The notes: generated from the sequence alone by a model not told the origin. 64,000 bases of DNA from Leptidea sinapis (GCF_905404315.1 NC_066265.1:27800501-27864500); one strand, 5' to 3'; positions 33,105-44,761 are shown, numbered from the stretch's first letter. Translations and numbers: made by a program.

Positions 33105-33350
33105 CGACCTGTATATCCAGTGGTTAGCGATCCTACCTACTAATCTACCTCCCGGGTTCAAATTACGGTACGTGCAAGCATTTATATGATGAATATGGAT
33201 GTTTGTTTCCGAGTCATGGATGTTTATATGTATTTATGTATGTTTAAGTAAATATATTGTATTTAATATATCCTTGCCTTTCAACCCATAACACAGGCTA
33301 TATATGCCTAATTTGGGCAAGATAATTTGTGTAAAAAGTGTGTCAATATT
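33105..33350 (+). mobile_element. SINE A at inner edge of left arm
   Basis: It opens cgacctgtatatccagtggt, has a decayed B-box (gggttcaaattacgg), and ends gtgtaaaaagtgtgtcaata. Its tail is the inner boundary of the palindrome. Confidence 0.8.
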
Positions 33351-33954
33351 TTTTTTTTTTTTTTTTGTTGTTTATTGCTAAGTTTGAGTTGGTCTGTTAA
33401 ATACACGTAAACTCGCACATATACCTACTCACGCACACCTCACACATAAACACACACACACACATTCTATTGATGAGAATTTTTTGACGACTCTGGCACG
33501 TAATTAACTTTGTATAGAAGTGCTTAACACTTTAACATTAAATAGATTTCAAAGTAATAAAAGTAACATTTCTGCGCGACAGTACCCATACGCATATCGC
33601 CTCCACGTTTGGTTCAAGGCTAGACTTACGTGCCGCTAATTATATTTAAGTCATCATTTTCTATAAATCTTAGATTGTTATTATAGCATGATATTTACGC
33701 AGTTCGGAGTTGACCAAGCAAATCTGTTCTTCTATTCTACTGTTTTTGTTCATTATATGTAATTGTATTAGTAACGATGAAACACACAAGTCGTAACAAA
33801 CGATTGCTGTCATTTCCATACAGACCAATGGCAGCTCGGATTTCTGCAGGATTAATGAGTTGAAGTAGGCTGCCGCATGCAGTGCCTACCCTAAATATAC
33901 CTCAGAGTATATTTCATCATTTACGAGTACAAACAGCCGATAAAAAAAAAAAAT
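33351..33954. other. Palindrome spacer (604 bp)
   Basis: It begins with a T run (33351-33366) and ends with an A run (33942-33953), and is not itself symmetrical. It contains a (ca)n-rich patch near 33440-33465 and caatggcagctcggatttct near 33825. No ORF, tRNA box or family recognised. The A-rich right end could mark a retroposed sequence. Confidence 0.6.
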
Positions 33955-34200
33955 AATATTGACACACTTTTTACACAAATTATCTTGCCCAAATTAGGCA
34001 TATATAGCCTGTGTTATGGGTTGAAAGGCAAGGATATATTAAATACAATATATTTACTTAAACATACATAAATACATATAAACATCCATGACTCGGAAAC
34101 AAACATCCATATTCATCATATAAATGCTTGCACGTACCGTAATTTGAACCCGGGAGGTAGATTAGTAGGTAGGATCGCTAACCACTGGATATACAGGTCG
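33955..34200 (-). mobile_element. SINE A at inner edge of right arm
   Basis: Exact mirror of 33105-33350. The two SINEs face tail to tail across the spacer, the same arrangement as 8377-8847 on a smaller scale. Confidence 0.8.
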
Positions 34201-34969
34201 TTTAATAACAATACAATTTAGAACGTGACTGTACACAGGAAGTGTCCGGGGTGCCGTATCGGTACGGGGGACGGAATACGACTGGCGAGCCAATCGGCAC
34301 TACGCAGCTTGTCCTTCACCCCTCTAACCCCCCGCAGATACCTTACTTTTGACTTCTGCGCAGTAATGTCAGCGCTAGACTTACATGCCGCCACTTATAC
34401 CTAACTAGAAACTAATAAGTAATTAGTATGAGTCAACCTGGTGCCCGTAAGTTACCAAACTAGACACCAGTGTCGTGACGCGTCCGAGCTGGTCACCAGG
34501 TGAGTAATACATAATAACATAATAAACTCTAGAGCTGTATATATTACTGGTAGCGGTGACTGGTTGCACCACCGCGGTGTCCCGGTGAAATATAGCCCTA
34601 AAGGTAAGAGTAACAAACATAAGCAAATTAATAACTCTGAAATCTTAACTATTTGCAAATAATTAATATAAGAGTCAGATAATTTTTAATAAACATTATA
34701 ACGTCAGTATTTTGATGTTAAATATTATATTTTTTGATGATAGTTTTGAGCTAGGACGTCATGCGCACAAAGCGCTAATTTGCAGCAGCTTTGGCTATTT
34801 CTAACGGATTATTTTCAAACATTCAGTTACTTTATCAGTGTTTAATGTATATTATGATTAAAAAGCTCAGGCGTATTCTATCCCCATAAAAGCAATTACC
34901 TTGCCTTGAAAGATGCCTTTATCATGCACACATATTTTATCCTACCTTCAAAAACGATTATATATAATA

Positions 34970-35286
34970 CTAGCTGACCCAGCAAACGTTGTATTGCCGA
35001 TATTAAAATGGCGATACAAAAGTAACTGTTGATTGTAGATGGGTGAAATTTAAGTTCTATGTATTTTTAATGCTGACTCATAATCAAACAAATTTACAAA
35101 AAAAATGTCAAAAAAATTAAAAAAAAATTGGCGTGAACCACCCTTAACATTTAGGGGGATGAAAAATAGATATTGTCCGATTCTCAGACTTACCCAATAT
35201 GCACTCAAAATTTCATGAGAATCGGTCAAGCTGTTTCAAAAGAGTTTAGCTACAAACACCGCGACATGAGAATTTTATATATTAGA
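34970..35286 (-). mobile_element. Non-autonomous Helitron (right arm)
   Basis: Exact mirror of 32019-32335. Confidence 0.75.
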
Positions 35287-36959
35287 TAATAAATAAGGAT
35301 TAACTCATTCCCTATTACATCAATAATAAATTAATGATTACTTAATACTAAGCGAAGCATTTTGAATATTTTACTAAACAAATGTTACCTACCTGTCCAA
35401 AGGTACACATTAAAATATCAATCATCTGTTATTATTACAAGTTTTATAAATCTCTGATTTTAAAACATAATCATTGACCACATCGTTTCTACGAGTATAA
35501 GGAAATGTCGCCGTTGAAATGTATTAAATTTAAGATAGTTATTTCTATGACTGTATCAAATTCAAATATTCAAATTAAAATATTTTTATTCAAAATAGGA
35601 TGTGACATTGAAAGTCAAAAACTACCACCCATTCCAAAATGAATGCCTCAGACCAGAGAAAATAGGGCGTAACAAACTCAGCGACCTTTTTTTTCATCGA
35701 AAAAAATTGTTTACTTAGTAATATTGTGCAATTAAACTTATTATTTAATAGCCTGAGGGCGGTCACTCCATTCCCAATCTGTGGTATCATTAAGAAAGTC
35801 ATTTATGTTATAGTAACCTTTACCATACAAACGTTTTTTAACAATTCTTTTGAATATCATATATAATCAAGTAAGGTACTTCCTTTAAATTTTTGACTTA
35901 AGTTGAAAACCTGTCTCACTCCTCGTGTGGGTATCGAAATCGTAAATACGTGTGGCGGCCTCTACAGAGTTGGCCAGCCAGGAGGGACTCATGCGTGAGC
36001 AGTGACGCACGCGCGATCTTTCTTGTCACCTACTTCACAGATCCGACGGATATATTAAAAATAGAGAAACAATTATAAAGAAAAGCATATTAAAGGTCAT
36101 TGTGATCCAAATTTAAATCTATTAAGCTTCCTTTAAGACGCTGATGAAATCTAATTTAAAGTGATTATTATTATAATGAAATTACCATTCATGATAGCTA
36201 CCTATTTATTTCCTTTTATGTAGGTTTGACTATGTTGTGGTCTTCCAACACGTACATTACTATCTGCAACTAATGTAGGTTTGACAACGAAAGATTACAT
36301 GCCTATTTATATTATAGAAAAAAACTGAGCTATTTTTATAAGATGACCTTATACTAGGTAGGTAGTTTTAGGTAAAGAAGTCAACCCTAATGTTGTCAGA
36401 AGAGGTAAGAGTCACGCGGTAGAAAGAGAGGCAACTTCTAGGCGAATAAAAATGCAGGTTCCTGTGCGATCCGAATTACACCTTATTGTTTGACAGCAAG
36501 AGTCCCAATTTCTTTATTTTTTTTTTGCCTATTGAGACTTCCGTACTAGTCGTAAAGAACTTTTAAAATGAAAAAAAAATTGACACATGTATTATAAAGA
36601 AATGTATCAACAAAATTTATTTTGTTTATGCTAATTTTACGTCCCAACACCTATAACGTACCTATATGAAAAATAAAAGCTGCCATAAACCATACTCAAT
36701 GACAAATAAAAGGTCCAAATCCTGGCTTTATATCTTTCAAGATCGTTAAAATATCGTAAAGTAAAAACCCGGTCTATATTTCCGCCAGTAATGAGATTTC
36801 AAATAGCATCCCTAACAGCTATGTTTATTTAAGTCAAACCTATAAATTTCACCTGTGTGTCAATGTTTATGTATTTAAATTTAAATTTTAACTAATATTA
36901 ATACTTAAATGCAAATTTTCGTTAACTTAAGCTTAACATTTGTGTTTGGACACAGAATG

Positions 36960-38165
36960 AGCTGGTCCACCTACGACGACCCGTATATTCATGACGCCTA
37001 GATTTCGACGTTTCCTGTTCAACGTATACGGCGAGTACATCGTACGAAAGACCTGCGACGGCTGGAGCGGTGGAATCAAGATTGGCGGGCATAAACTTAC
37101 AAACTTACGCTATGCTAACGACATTACTCTATTGGCAGCCAACGAGGCCGAAATGCATGAACTTCTTAGCAGGATGGAGAGCGTCAGCACTGAGCTGGGT
37201 CTCGCTATAAACAGGTCTAAAACTAAGGTTATGGTTGTGGATCGGTCTGACAGGTTGGAGCTTACCGGAACACTACAATTAGAAATGGTCAACAAATTCA
37301 AATAACTGGGCTCTGAAATCTGCAAGGATGGTTCTTGGGAGGGAGAGATTCGTCGTAGGATCGGCATGGCAAAAGGCGCCATGTCACAATTAGACAAAGT
37401 ATGGAAGAGTAGAACCATCAGCATAAAAACCAAGACCAATCTTGTGCGATCACTGGTGTTTTGCATTTTCATAGATGGCGCTGAAACATGGACCTTAAAG
37501 AAAGCCGACCGAAAACGAATCGATGCCTTCGAAATGTGGTGCTGGAGAAGGATGTTGGGAATACCTTGGACAGCACACTGAACTAATGTGTCGATCCTGA
37601 AACGGCTGGGCATTGTGACTAGGCTCTCTATCATCTGCTTGCGTAGGGTCCTAGAATACTTCGGCCACATCGCCAGAAGGGATGAAGACAACCTGGAGAG
37701 ACTGATGGTAACAGGGAAGGTGGAGGGAAGAAGACCAAGAGGAAGGAGCCCCATGCGATGGACCAATCAGATTCGCACTGCCCTTGAAACCACTGTCCAC
37801 TTTACACTCTGCTTCCGATAGGGGCAGATGGCGGCAAATAATACGCAAAAAAGTACTCTGTCGAGATGATCACGACCATAGCACTGAGGAAACTGACACG
37901 AGGAGAGAGAGTTTTCGAAATTGAATATTGAAAACTGAAAACCAGTGCTACGTTGGCACCACGCCATTGCAGCTTTTTATTGAGTTAGCTATATTTGGTG
38001 ACATTCACTGCCGCACAGTACCTTTTTCGTTTTAAGCTATAAATTGTATTATTTAATTTGTTTTATTTGTTAGTTCTAAGAAATTATTACTTATTTTGGT
38101 TTGTATCATTTTAATAATTGTGTGGTGGTGGTTTTTGTTATCAATAAATTTTTATTCTATTCTAT
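36960..38165 (+). pseudogene. RTE-type retrotransposon, 5'-truncated (right arm)
   Basis: Exact mirror of the left-arm copy, here on the plus strand. Frames: 36991-37305 (RT motif LRYANDITLLA, stop TAA at 37303), 37306-37581 (stop TGA at 37579, probably from CGA), 37582-about 37800, then shifted to HSASDRGRWRQIIRKKV. Only a few lesions interrupt it, so the element is fairly young; identical lesions in both arms show it was broken before the inverted duplication. Confidence 0.8.
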
Positions 38166-38598
38166 TCTAAATTTTGAGTTTACCCTTATTTATTAAATTA
38201 ACTATGATATGCCTACCATTACAGTACCAATTTATGAGTAGAAAAAAATTCGATGTGCCTTTTTGAATATGTTGGAATGATTAGGGAATAATTTCGCACG
38301 AATCGAAGCATTTGTGTGGTAAAATACAATATTCATTTACTGCGCTATCGTACACAAAAATGACAATTAATATTACATAAAAAAATTGCACTTCAGAACT
38401 ATGACAATTATTTTACATTAAAAAGTTTATCTCTCAGAAAAATCAACTTTCATCAATAATTTCAACGGCTCTTTCACCTATCTCTAAAACTGATACAATA
38501 GGTTTATGGTAGCTGAAGTAAGAAACAAAATTATTAATTAAACAAAAAAAAACTAATAAAGAAATACAAGTGTAACTATCGCCTTAGGGAGAGTCTTC

Positions 38599-38840
38599 TT
38601 TTTTTTTTAGACTAGGAAATACATTTACGTATTTACGCCCCGAAACGGGGCGTAATATGTCGGACTCGAGCGTTAGCGGACACCCCATACCGGCTAAAAC
38701 CTCCTCTATGCTGTTAGCCATGGCTTTTACAGCGACATAGGACATGGGCCGTGGAGGCCGCAAAGACTAGGAGTCTCCTAGTAGACTCGGACCTCGGACC
38801 GGCTGTGTGCTTGTGGGAAGGAGAGAGAAGACGAAGAAAA
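38599..38840 (-). mobile_element. Repeat E (right arm)
   Basis: Mirror of 28465-28706 with gggagagtcttc flanks at 38587-38598 and 38841-38852. Confidence 0.85.
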
Positions 38841-39247
38841 GGGAGAGTCTTCGTTAATGACAATGCTTTAAGCCTAATAATTCAACTGTAAAAATATTTC
38901 ACGGCTCAGGTTTGATCCCTCGACCTCGCAGTGTTTCGGCTTAACAAAATCAATGATCCAACCACAGGTCCAATGACCGTATGATCATTAAGTTGAAATA
39001 GCCAAACTATTTTAGTTAGAAGTATAACTCTTACTTCCATAATTTTAACGACCGTCTTACGAATTTTCGATCAGGCCACGTGTCCTGACGCGAGTTTAAC
39101 ATTTTATACCCATCCCAAGAAAAGTGCTCAACGCCGCTACAGAAGCGACTTCAAAAAAAAAGCTCATGAAAAAAGAAAATCTTTGTAAATATTTTTTAAT
39201 GCATAATTTAATCATTTAATTAATCCATAAATCACTATCATAATTTA

Positions 39248-39582
39248 ATATTATTAAAAAGTAGTTTGTATTCACAATTTTTGGCAGTTTGTTTATTTTC
39301 AGTACAAAAAAACTGACTGAATATTCATAATCTCTTTGTTGGTAGCATCTAGTGCACGTTGATATCTTAAGAGAAACAATTTATAAGTTTTACGACGAAG
39401 AAGGAATTATTATGAGCACTCGGCAATGCGTTATTACGTTTTAAGCTGCAATCAGTTTCCAAGACGGTTCTTAAGTGTAATATCGCGGTGTCAAGAAATC
39501 TCATCTTCAATCGAGTTTAAATTGAAACCGGCAAGTGGCAATTACCGCTTAAATTTATTTATGCTAAATAATATTCCACTGA
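39248..39582. other. Nothing recognised
   Basis: AT-rich flank of the palindrome. Confidence 0.4.
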
Positions 39583-39755
39583 GCCAACCGTTCGAGTGAC
39601 GTATCGTTGATAAATCTTGTATGTCTTGTTCTACTCTCAGGAATGAGCGCTCGCACGCAACGCGAGAGGTCGCGGGTTCGAGTGCCGCATCGTTCATAAA
39701 TTTTGTTTTCAAGTTTAATTTATGTAATTAAGTGACGGTTATCACTTAAGAAAAT
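39583..39755 (+). mobile_element. SINE C with inverted head fragment
   Basis: The plus-strand body from gagcgctcgcacgcaacgcg through the B-box gggttcgagtgcc to gttcataaattttgttttca is preceded by gagccaaccgttcgagt (39583-39599), which is the reverse complement of the SINE C start at 44243. The first tRNA-like half is therefore present but inverted. Confidence 0.6.
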
Positions 39756-41230
39756 AAATATAAATATGATGCGTCTAATAATAAGTATAATGTGTTGACT
39801 GTGAGGAATTAGTTTATTATATTTATATTCATACAAACTGTGCCATGACAAGGTATTATTAGCTAGGTATAAAATCGATCTCGGTATGGAGAGCCGGTTT
39901 TCGGCTTTTTTTTTGGTTTCTTCGGTTTTTCTGCAAGAACTACTGAACCTATAGAAATACTAATTAAAGGAATAAAAATAATATAAAGAAGGTTTAGTAT
40001 ATAATTTATAGTGATTACTTATATGGGACTTATATTTTGTTATTTAGAAATATCTGTATGATGGTACAAAGCATGATAAGAATTTTCGTGGTTGTCTATT
40101 TTTTTTACTTTACTTCACTTCGTGTGGATGTAATCGCGTGGCGTAGATACAATCAGGGACACCAGGATCGAAGTCAATGGGTCTATTGAACTACCGATGA
40201 TTATACGAATGTCGAAATGTCCACAAAATATGGTTTAAATTCAAAACAAATATCTGGCTCTCATTTTACCAGTCTCGGCATTTCCCATCAATGACAAATA
40301 TACCATGCACCAATGAGCCTCTAAAAAACTCGTTACAAAACAGATATAATATTCGTAACAGTTAAGGTTTTATGTCTTACAAAAAGTTGAGATGCTTTAA
40401 GTTTGGTCTTCAAAGAAATGTTTTTCATTTGAAAATCAAGGAACAAGTGGGACATTCTTTGTGTACAAAACAAGAACTTCGCTTTAGTGTTTGTTGTGAA
40501 ACCTGAAACATTACGTGTAATATTTCCGGGACCAGCTCGACGTAGTCACAGTAACGTAACTATGTCTCTCACTCGCTCTATTTTAAAAGCGTTTTTTGTT
40601 GTCAAGTGTCATTTGTTACCTTAATGTAGGCTACGTTGGTTCTCTAAGCGCATTGTTATCTCAAGTATACGTATCCACCAAGTGTGTTTACTGTTAATAT
40701 TTGAGTAAGAACTCTTACGATATTTAAATATTTGATAGTAAAAAGTATACACAAAATAAAATGAATATTATTTAAATTTATTTCATAGCTGTTTAACCTT
40801 ACTGCGTTTTTGTTATCTCTTAAATATATAAGACAATTTTTTGTATAAGTATTTATTCCAGGTCGCTTACTAATATATATATTATATATAAAGCAGTTTT
40901 ACATTGTGATAAACATGATCATTTAAAAACGTGTTAATTCATGATAAAGCTCCTAAAAATATTAGAAATGCCTCATTAGATTCACATAAATTATTGTTAT
41001 TAACAAATTAAGATGAATAAAGATAACATAGCATATTAATAATTATTATTAGCTAAGTTTTATGTAAGTAAAGTGGGAGCAAAGTCTAAGTACGCTCTTT
41101 TGATCTCAGATAAGTTAAAGTAGAATTACTTAATAGACTAAAGTTAAGATTAAGATTTAAGCCAGGCTACGTAGGGCAAGATTATAATACTCGTAATCAT
41201 ATCAATAGAGGAAAAAGAACAAAAGGAAAA
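39756..41230. other. Mostly featureless AT-rich DNA
   Basis: The only recognised piece is near 41080-41130 (gagcaaagtctaagtac, gatctcagataag), which matches the right end of the nested MITE at 10200-10260. No genes. Confidence 0.4.
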
Positions 41231-41755
41231 TCTCTGTTCTGGCGCACCCCAGTATCAGCCTGATCCATTTGACCGCGTGCAACGCAGAGCAGCTCGAATT
41301 GTCGGGGGAATCAGTGCTCTGTGAACGGCTGGATCACTTGGCGTTGCGTAGAGACGTCGCTTCATTGTGTGTCTTCTACAGCATTTATCACGGGGAGTGT
41401 TCCGAAGAGCTGTTTTACCTGATTCCTGCCGCCGAATTCCACCTTCGCACGACACGCCACAAGTTAGGATATCATCCTCACCATCTGGATGTTTGGCGGT
41501 CCTCCACAGTGCGGTTTTCAAGGAGCTTTCTTCCACGTACTACAAAGCTGTGGAATGAGCTGCCTTGTGCGGTGTTTCCGGGACGATACGACATGGTACC
41601 TTCAAAAAAAGCGCGTACACCTTCCTTAAAGGCCGGCAACGCTCCTGTGATTCCTCTGGTGTTGCAAGAGATTGTGGGCGGCGAAGATCACTTAACAACA
41701 GGTGACCCGTACGCTCGTTTGTCCTCCTATTCCATAAAAAAGAAAAAAAAAATAG
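41231..41755 (+). pseudogene. LINE A 3' end, 5'-truncated
   Basis: It starts tctctgttctggcgcacccc and encodes LALRRDVASLCVFYSIYHGE, CSEELFYLIPAAEF and RSFLPRTTKLWNELP in frame at 41320-41600. One base missing after gacatgg shifts the frame near 41596 relative to the 17500 copy. It then follows the 3' UTR to the A-rich tail. A typical dead-on-arrival insertion. Confidence 0.8.
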
Positions 41756-41989
41756 TGAATTGACTAATTCCAGTCTCTTTTATCTTAAATGACTACATAA
41801 AAGTTTAAATAATATATCTAAAAAAATGTTTGGCTTAGTAAAGCTCTTCACAGACATATCCTTAACAAAATCACGCGATTAAAGTTAACTAAAATTTAAT
41901 TTGCTTATAATATTTTTTAAGTTTACAAAAATTTAGCCAAAATAAAGAATAAACGTGAAACCTGCATTGTGCATAAACCTTTAAACAAC

Positions 41990-42310
41990 ATATGAAGTCC
42001 TGGTACATGTCGCTAGGATGACACATGATTTAAACCGGTATGAAAGACATTAATATCACCGCTACCATATTTATGTTCTCCTGGTGCTATGTAGTAGTAC
42101 GTCGTGCGCATTACGTCAGAATATATAAAGGCACACTCGCGTCATACACAAGACAATCTCTGCATCAATTATGATCGCCTGGTACCAAAATACTGTATAA
42201 TGCTTCCTAATCTCATTTTCTCCAACGTTAAATCTCTATCTCTTAGTACTGTCACGCTTTTTCGTTTCATCGACTTTCAAATCACAACGATGCTAAAGAA
42301 ATTTTCACTT
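41990..42310 (+). repeat. Dispersed repeat D, copy 2
   Basis: See copy 1 at 258-520. It contains ggatgacacatgatttaaac, ggtaccaaaatactgtataa and a TATA-like tatataaaggc at 42122. Class unknown. Confidence 0.5.
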
Positions 42311-42354
42311 CAAGAATTTTTTTTTTTCAAAAATACAATATACGTTTATTGCAT

Positions 42355-42475
42355 GCTTTATAAGGTCGGCAACGCTCTTTTGATATGGTGTTACAAGAGA
42401 GTTTGGACGCCGGTGATGTCATACGGTGATGTGTGATCACCGTGACCTGATGAGGTGACGGTGATCACACACCTT
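42355..42475 (+). repeat. LINE A tail remnant with adjoining 14-bp hairpin
   Basis: aaggtcggcaacgctctttt and ggtgttacaagagagtttgg resemble the LINE A 3' UTR. It then runs into tgtgtgatcaccgt (42430-42443), mirrored by acggtgatcacaca (42458-42471). The LINE sequence gtgatcac seems to have been copied in the inverse direction. Confidence 0.5.
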
Positions 42476-42489
42476 AAGTTTTTCTATTA

Positions 42490-42651
42490 AAATAAGTGAC
42501 AAACGGGCAGGACGTTCAGCTGATCGTAATTGATACGCCCTGCCCATTACAATGCAGTGCCGCTCAAGATTATCGAAAAACCAACAATTCAAAAATAGGC
42601 GCCGTTGTGGTACCCATAATCTAACCGGCATCCTGTGGCCTCCCACTGGTA
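42490..42651 (-). mobile_element. SINE B, internally deleted
   Basis: Both ends are present (caaacgggcaggacgttcag ... cctcccactggta) but about 130 bp between aaaaaccaacaattc and aaaaataggcgccgttg are missing. Confidence 0.75.
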
Positions 42652-43007
42652 AATGTATGCTCAAATGCCCAATGACTCGGTTGGGTTAACAAAGTTGCGA
42701 AAACTTATTATATCAGGGACTATTAATTTTTTTTTCTGGCCTATACCAAATTACTAAAATTAAATATAATTATTATCATGACAATGCCGTCCACAGAATA
42801 TTTCTTAGATATTTATATACCAAGTAAATTGCCTTCTACTTACGACATAACTTCCATTTTATATAACCTACTCTAAAGAAAGCCGGATTTCCTTTGCAAT
42901 TCCCCCTAAGCTTCGTTGAGATAACGTTACGGACGTTACAATATATATAAAACTAGGTTTGCCATCTACTTCGTCAGCTTAGACTTAAGTCTATCTCGGT
43001 ATCCTTA
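42652..43007. other. Nothing recognised
   Basis: No feature seen apart from AT-rich DNA. Confidence 0.4.
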
Positions 43008-43318
43008 TCTTAATATATATATATTTCTTTTGAGCGTCTGTTGTAAATGAACTCCTCCAAAATGGCTGGACCGATTGTAATTAAACTTTCTGTGTCTTCA
43101 GGTGGATTCGAGAATGGTTTAGATTAAAAAATGCACTACCTCCTAAATGGCTGGACCAATTTTGATGATTTTTTTGTGTGTTGATTGGTTTTAGATTCTC
43201 AATCCATATAATATAATTCTCCTGCGCATGTGTAAGTTATTGAACTCGTCCTTAACGGCTGGACCGATTTTTCAAATTTAAGACGTGTATACAGGACAAA
43301 GTCTGTCGGGTCCACTAG
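43008..43318 (+). mobile_element. Non-autonomous Helitron
   Basis: It starts TCTTAATATATATATATTTC after A and ends gtctgtcgggtccaCTAG before T. The interior repeats the block aatggctggaccgatt three times (43062, 43148, 43254), suggesting internal tandem amplification. Confidence 0.65.
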
Positions 43319-43599
43319 TAATATTATTAATTGGAATGTGACTTCGTTTGTTTCTTCCGTTTTTGCGCCTATGATACATATAAATGGCACATTCATACTT
43401 TTAATTTTGTTGTCCTCTAAAGATTAGTATGAGAATTATATTTATGTACTCTTACAACTGTTTTGGGCGTCTATCATATTCGTTTCATATTCATAAAATA
43501 GATTTAAAAAAAACTAATAAGCACACTTTGGATGAAAAGATAATGATTGAAATTTAAAATGAACATTAATTCCTGCCTTATCGACTAAAGATGAAAAAA

Positions 43600-43790
43600 T
43601 TATATCATCATTATAATCATGATTAGCCGGAAAACATCCACTGCTGGACAAAGGACAAAGACAACAAACCAATTCCGGCGACCTTGACCAGATCGTCGGT
43701 CCATCTTGTGGGGGGGGCCTACCAACTCTGCATCTTCCGGTACGTGGTCACCATTCGAGGACTTTGCTGCCCCAACCGCCATCTGTCAGT
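43600..43790 (-). pseudogene. RTE-type LINE tail
   Basis: The minus strand carries ggccccccccacaagatgga, ccgacgatctggtcaaggtc and gccggaattggttt, the coding tail also seen at 26810-26865 and 55600-55700 (GPPHKMDRRSGQGRRNW in a shifted frame). A short decayed fragment. Confidence 0.5.
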
Positions 43791-44242
43791 CGAACTATGC
43801 ATAAAAATTATATAAATTAACAAAAATCTTAATTTGAAAATTTGAAAAATGGAATTATTTCATCAAATTAATTTATTGTCATCGGTCTTTGATAAAACTA
43901 CGAAATTTTAACGAAATCTGGCCGTTTAAAGTGGGTCAAAATCTCGTCGGTTGCAAACAAACATGCATACAGGTAAAGCTAATAAAAAGCCTGTAAAAAC
44001 CATAATATTATCATATTTATTTATTTATTACTTTGTTCGGAAACCCAACAATACACACTATTACATAAACCACAGAACAGGTAAAAGACATCTCTTTAAA
44101 CTGTTCTCTGACATAAACTTAATACAAATATTAAAAAATATATATCTGAGTGTACAGATAACTTAAAGCGTTACATATCATTCATAAGCTGTTTAACTTC
44201 CTTACCATACCTTACCTCATTCAAGATTTATCAAAGTTACAT
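43791..44242. other. Nothing recognised
   Basis: The 71-codon ORF at 43951-44166 has low-complexity composition and no domain. Confidence 0.4.
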
Positions 44243-44390
44243 GACTCGAACGGTTGGCTCAGTTGGAAGAGCGCTCGCACGAAAGAGACGGACGGAGCGT
44301 CACGGGTTCAAGTCCCGCATCGTTCATAAATTTTGATTTCAAATTATTTGTGTAATTAATCCCAGAAGTGAGGGTTATCAGTTATCACTT
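44243..44390 (+). mobile_element. SINE C, most complete copy (tRNA-derived)
   Basis: It has actcgaacggttggctcagt, an A-box tggctcagttgg, a spacer with gagacggacggagcgtc, a B-box gggttcaagtccc, then gcatcgttcataaattttga and the tail tgtgtaattaatcccagaag. The head could have come from a tRNA, but the anticodon arm does not fold cleanly and no CCA-side pairing is present, so it is called a SINE. Confidence 0.7.
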
Positions 44391-44465
44391 TATAAAATAA
44401 CAAATTATACATCTTGTCATATATGTTTAATATGCGTTCACTGGTCATTGTTTTTTTTATGAAAA

Positions 44466-44761
44466 AAGGGACATGACGAGCAGTACGTTCAGCTGATCAT
44501 AATTGATACGCCCTGTCCATTACAATGCAGTGCCGCTCAAGATTATCGAAAAACCAAAAATTTTGAGCGGCACTACAATTGGTCGCTCGTCACCTTGAGA
44601 CATAAGATGTTTCGTCTCATTTGCTCTGTAATTTCACTAGCTATGGCTTCCTTCAGACTGAAACACAGTAATGCTTACACATTACTGCCTCACGGCTGAA
44701 ATAGGCGCCGTTGTGGTACCCATAATCTAGCCGGACTGTACAAAGGAACCTCCCACTGGTA
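44466..44761 (-). mobile_element. SINE B, full-length
   Basis: It runs from aagggacatgacgagcagta to cctcccactggta with all internal blocks. It starts 75 bp after SINE C. Confidence 0.8.

Larger units (their letters stand above)
28058..33350 (+). repeat. Left arm of 11.2-kb inverted repeat
   Basis: Every position p checked here pairs with 67305 minus p. Nine ORF translations are identical at mirrored coordinates (for example 29539-30195 and 37110-37766). The outer edge is exact: 28058 pairs, 28057 does not. The inner edge is at 33350/33955, at the SINE A tail. The constant sum over 5293 bp means no net indel between arms; a run of ten A/T near 30779 has equal length in both. Contents: repeat X (split), repeat E with target duplication, an RTE LINE, a Helitron, a GC-rich segment and SINE A. 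Confidence 0.95.
33955..39247 (-). repeat. Right arm of 11.2-kb inverted repeat
   Basis: Mirror image of 28058-33350. Contents in order: SINE A, GC-rich segment, Helitron, LINE-like 3' end, RTE element, repeat E, repeat X. The outer edge is 39247; beyond it the flank taatattattaaaaagtag is unrelated to the left flank. No terminal repeats or target duplication bound the palindrome as a whole. Confidence 0.95.

Noticed and set aside
28058..39247. One giant transposon with long inverted ends
   Set aside because: The outer edges have no target-site duplication or terminal motif, and the arms are filled with unrelated nested insertions, so an inverted duplication (or artefact) fits better.
44243..44318. 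Authentic tRNA gene
   Set aside because: A-box and B-box are good, but the arms do not form a clean cloverleaf and the sequence continues into the SINE C tail shared by other copies.
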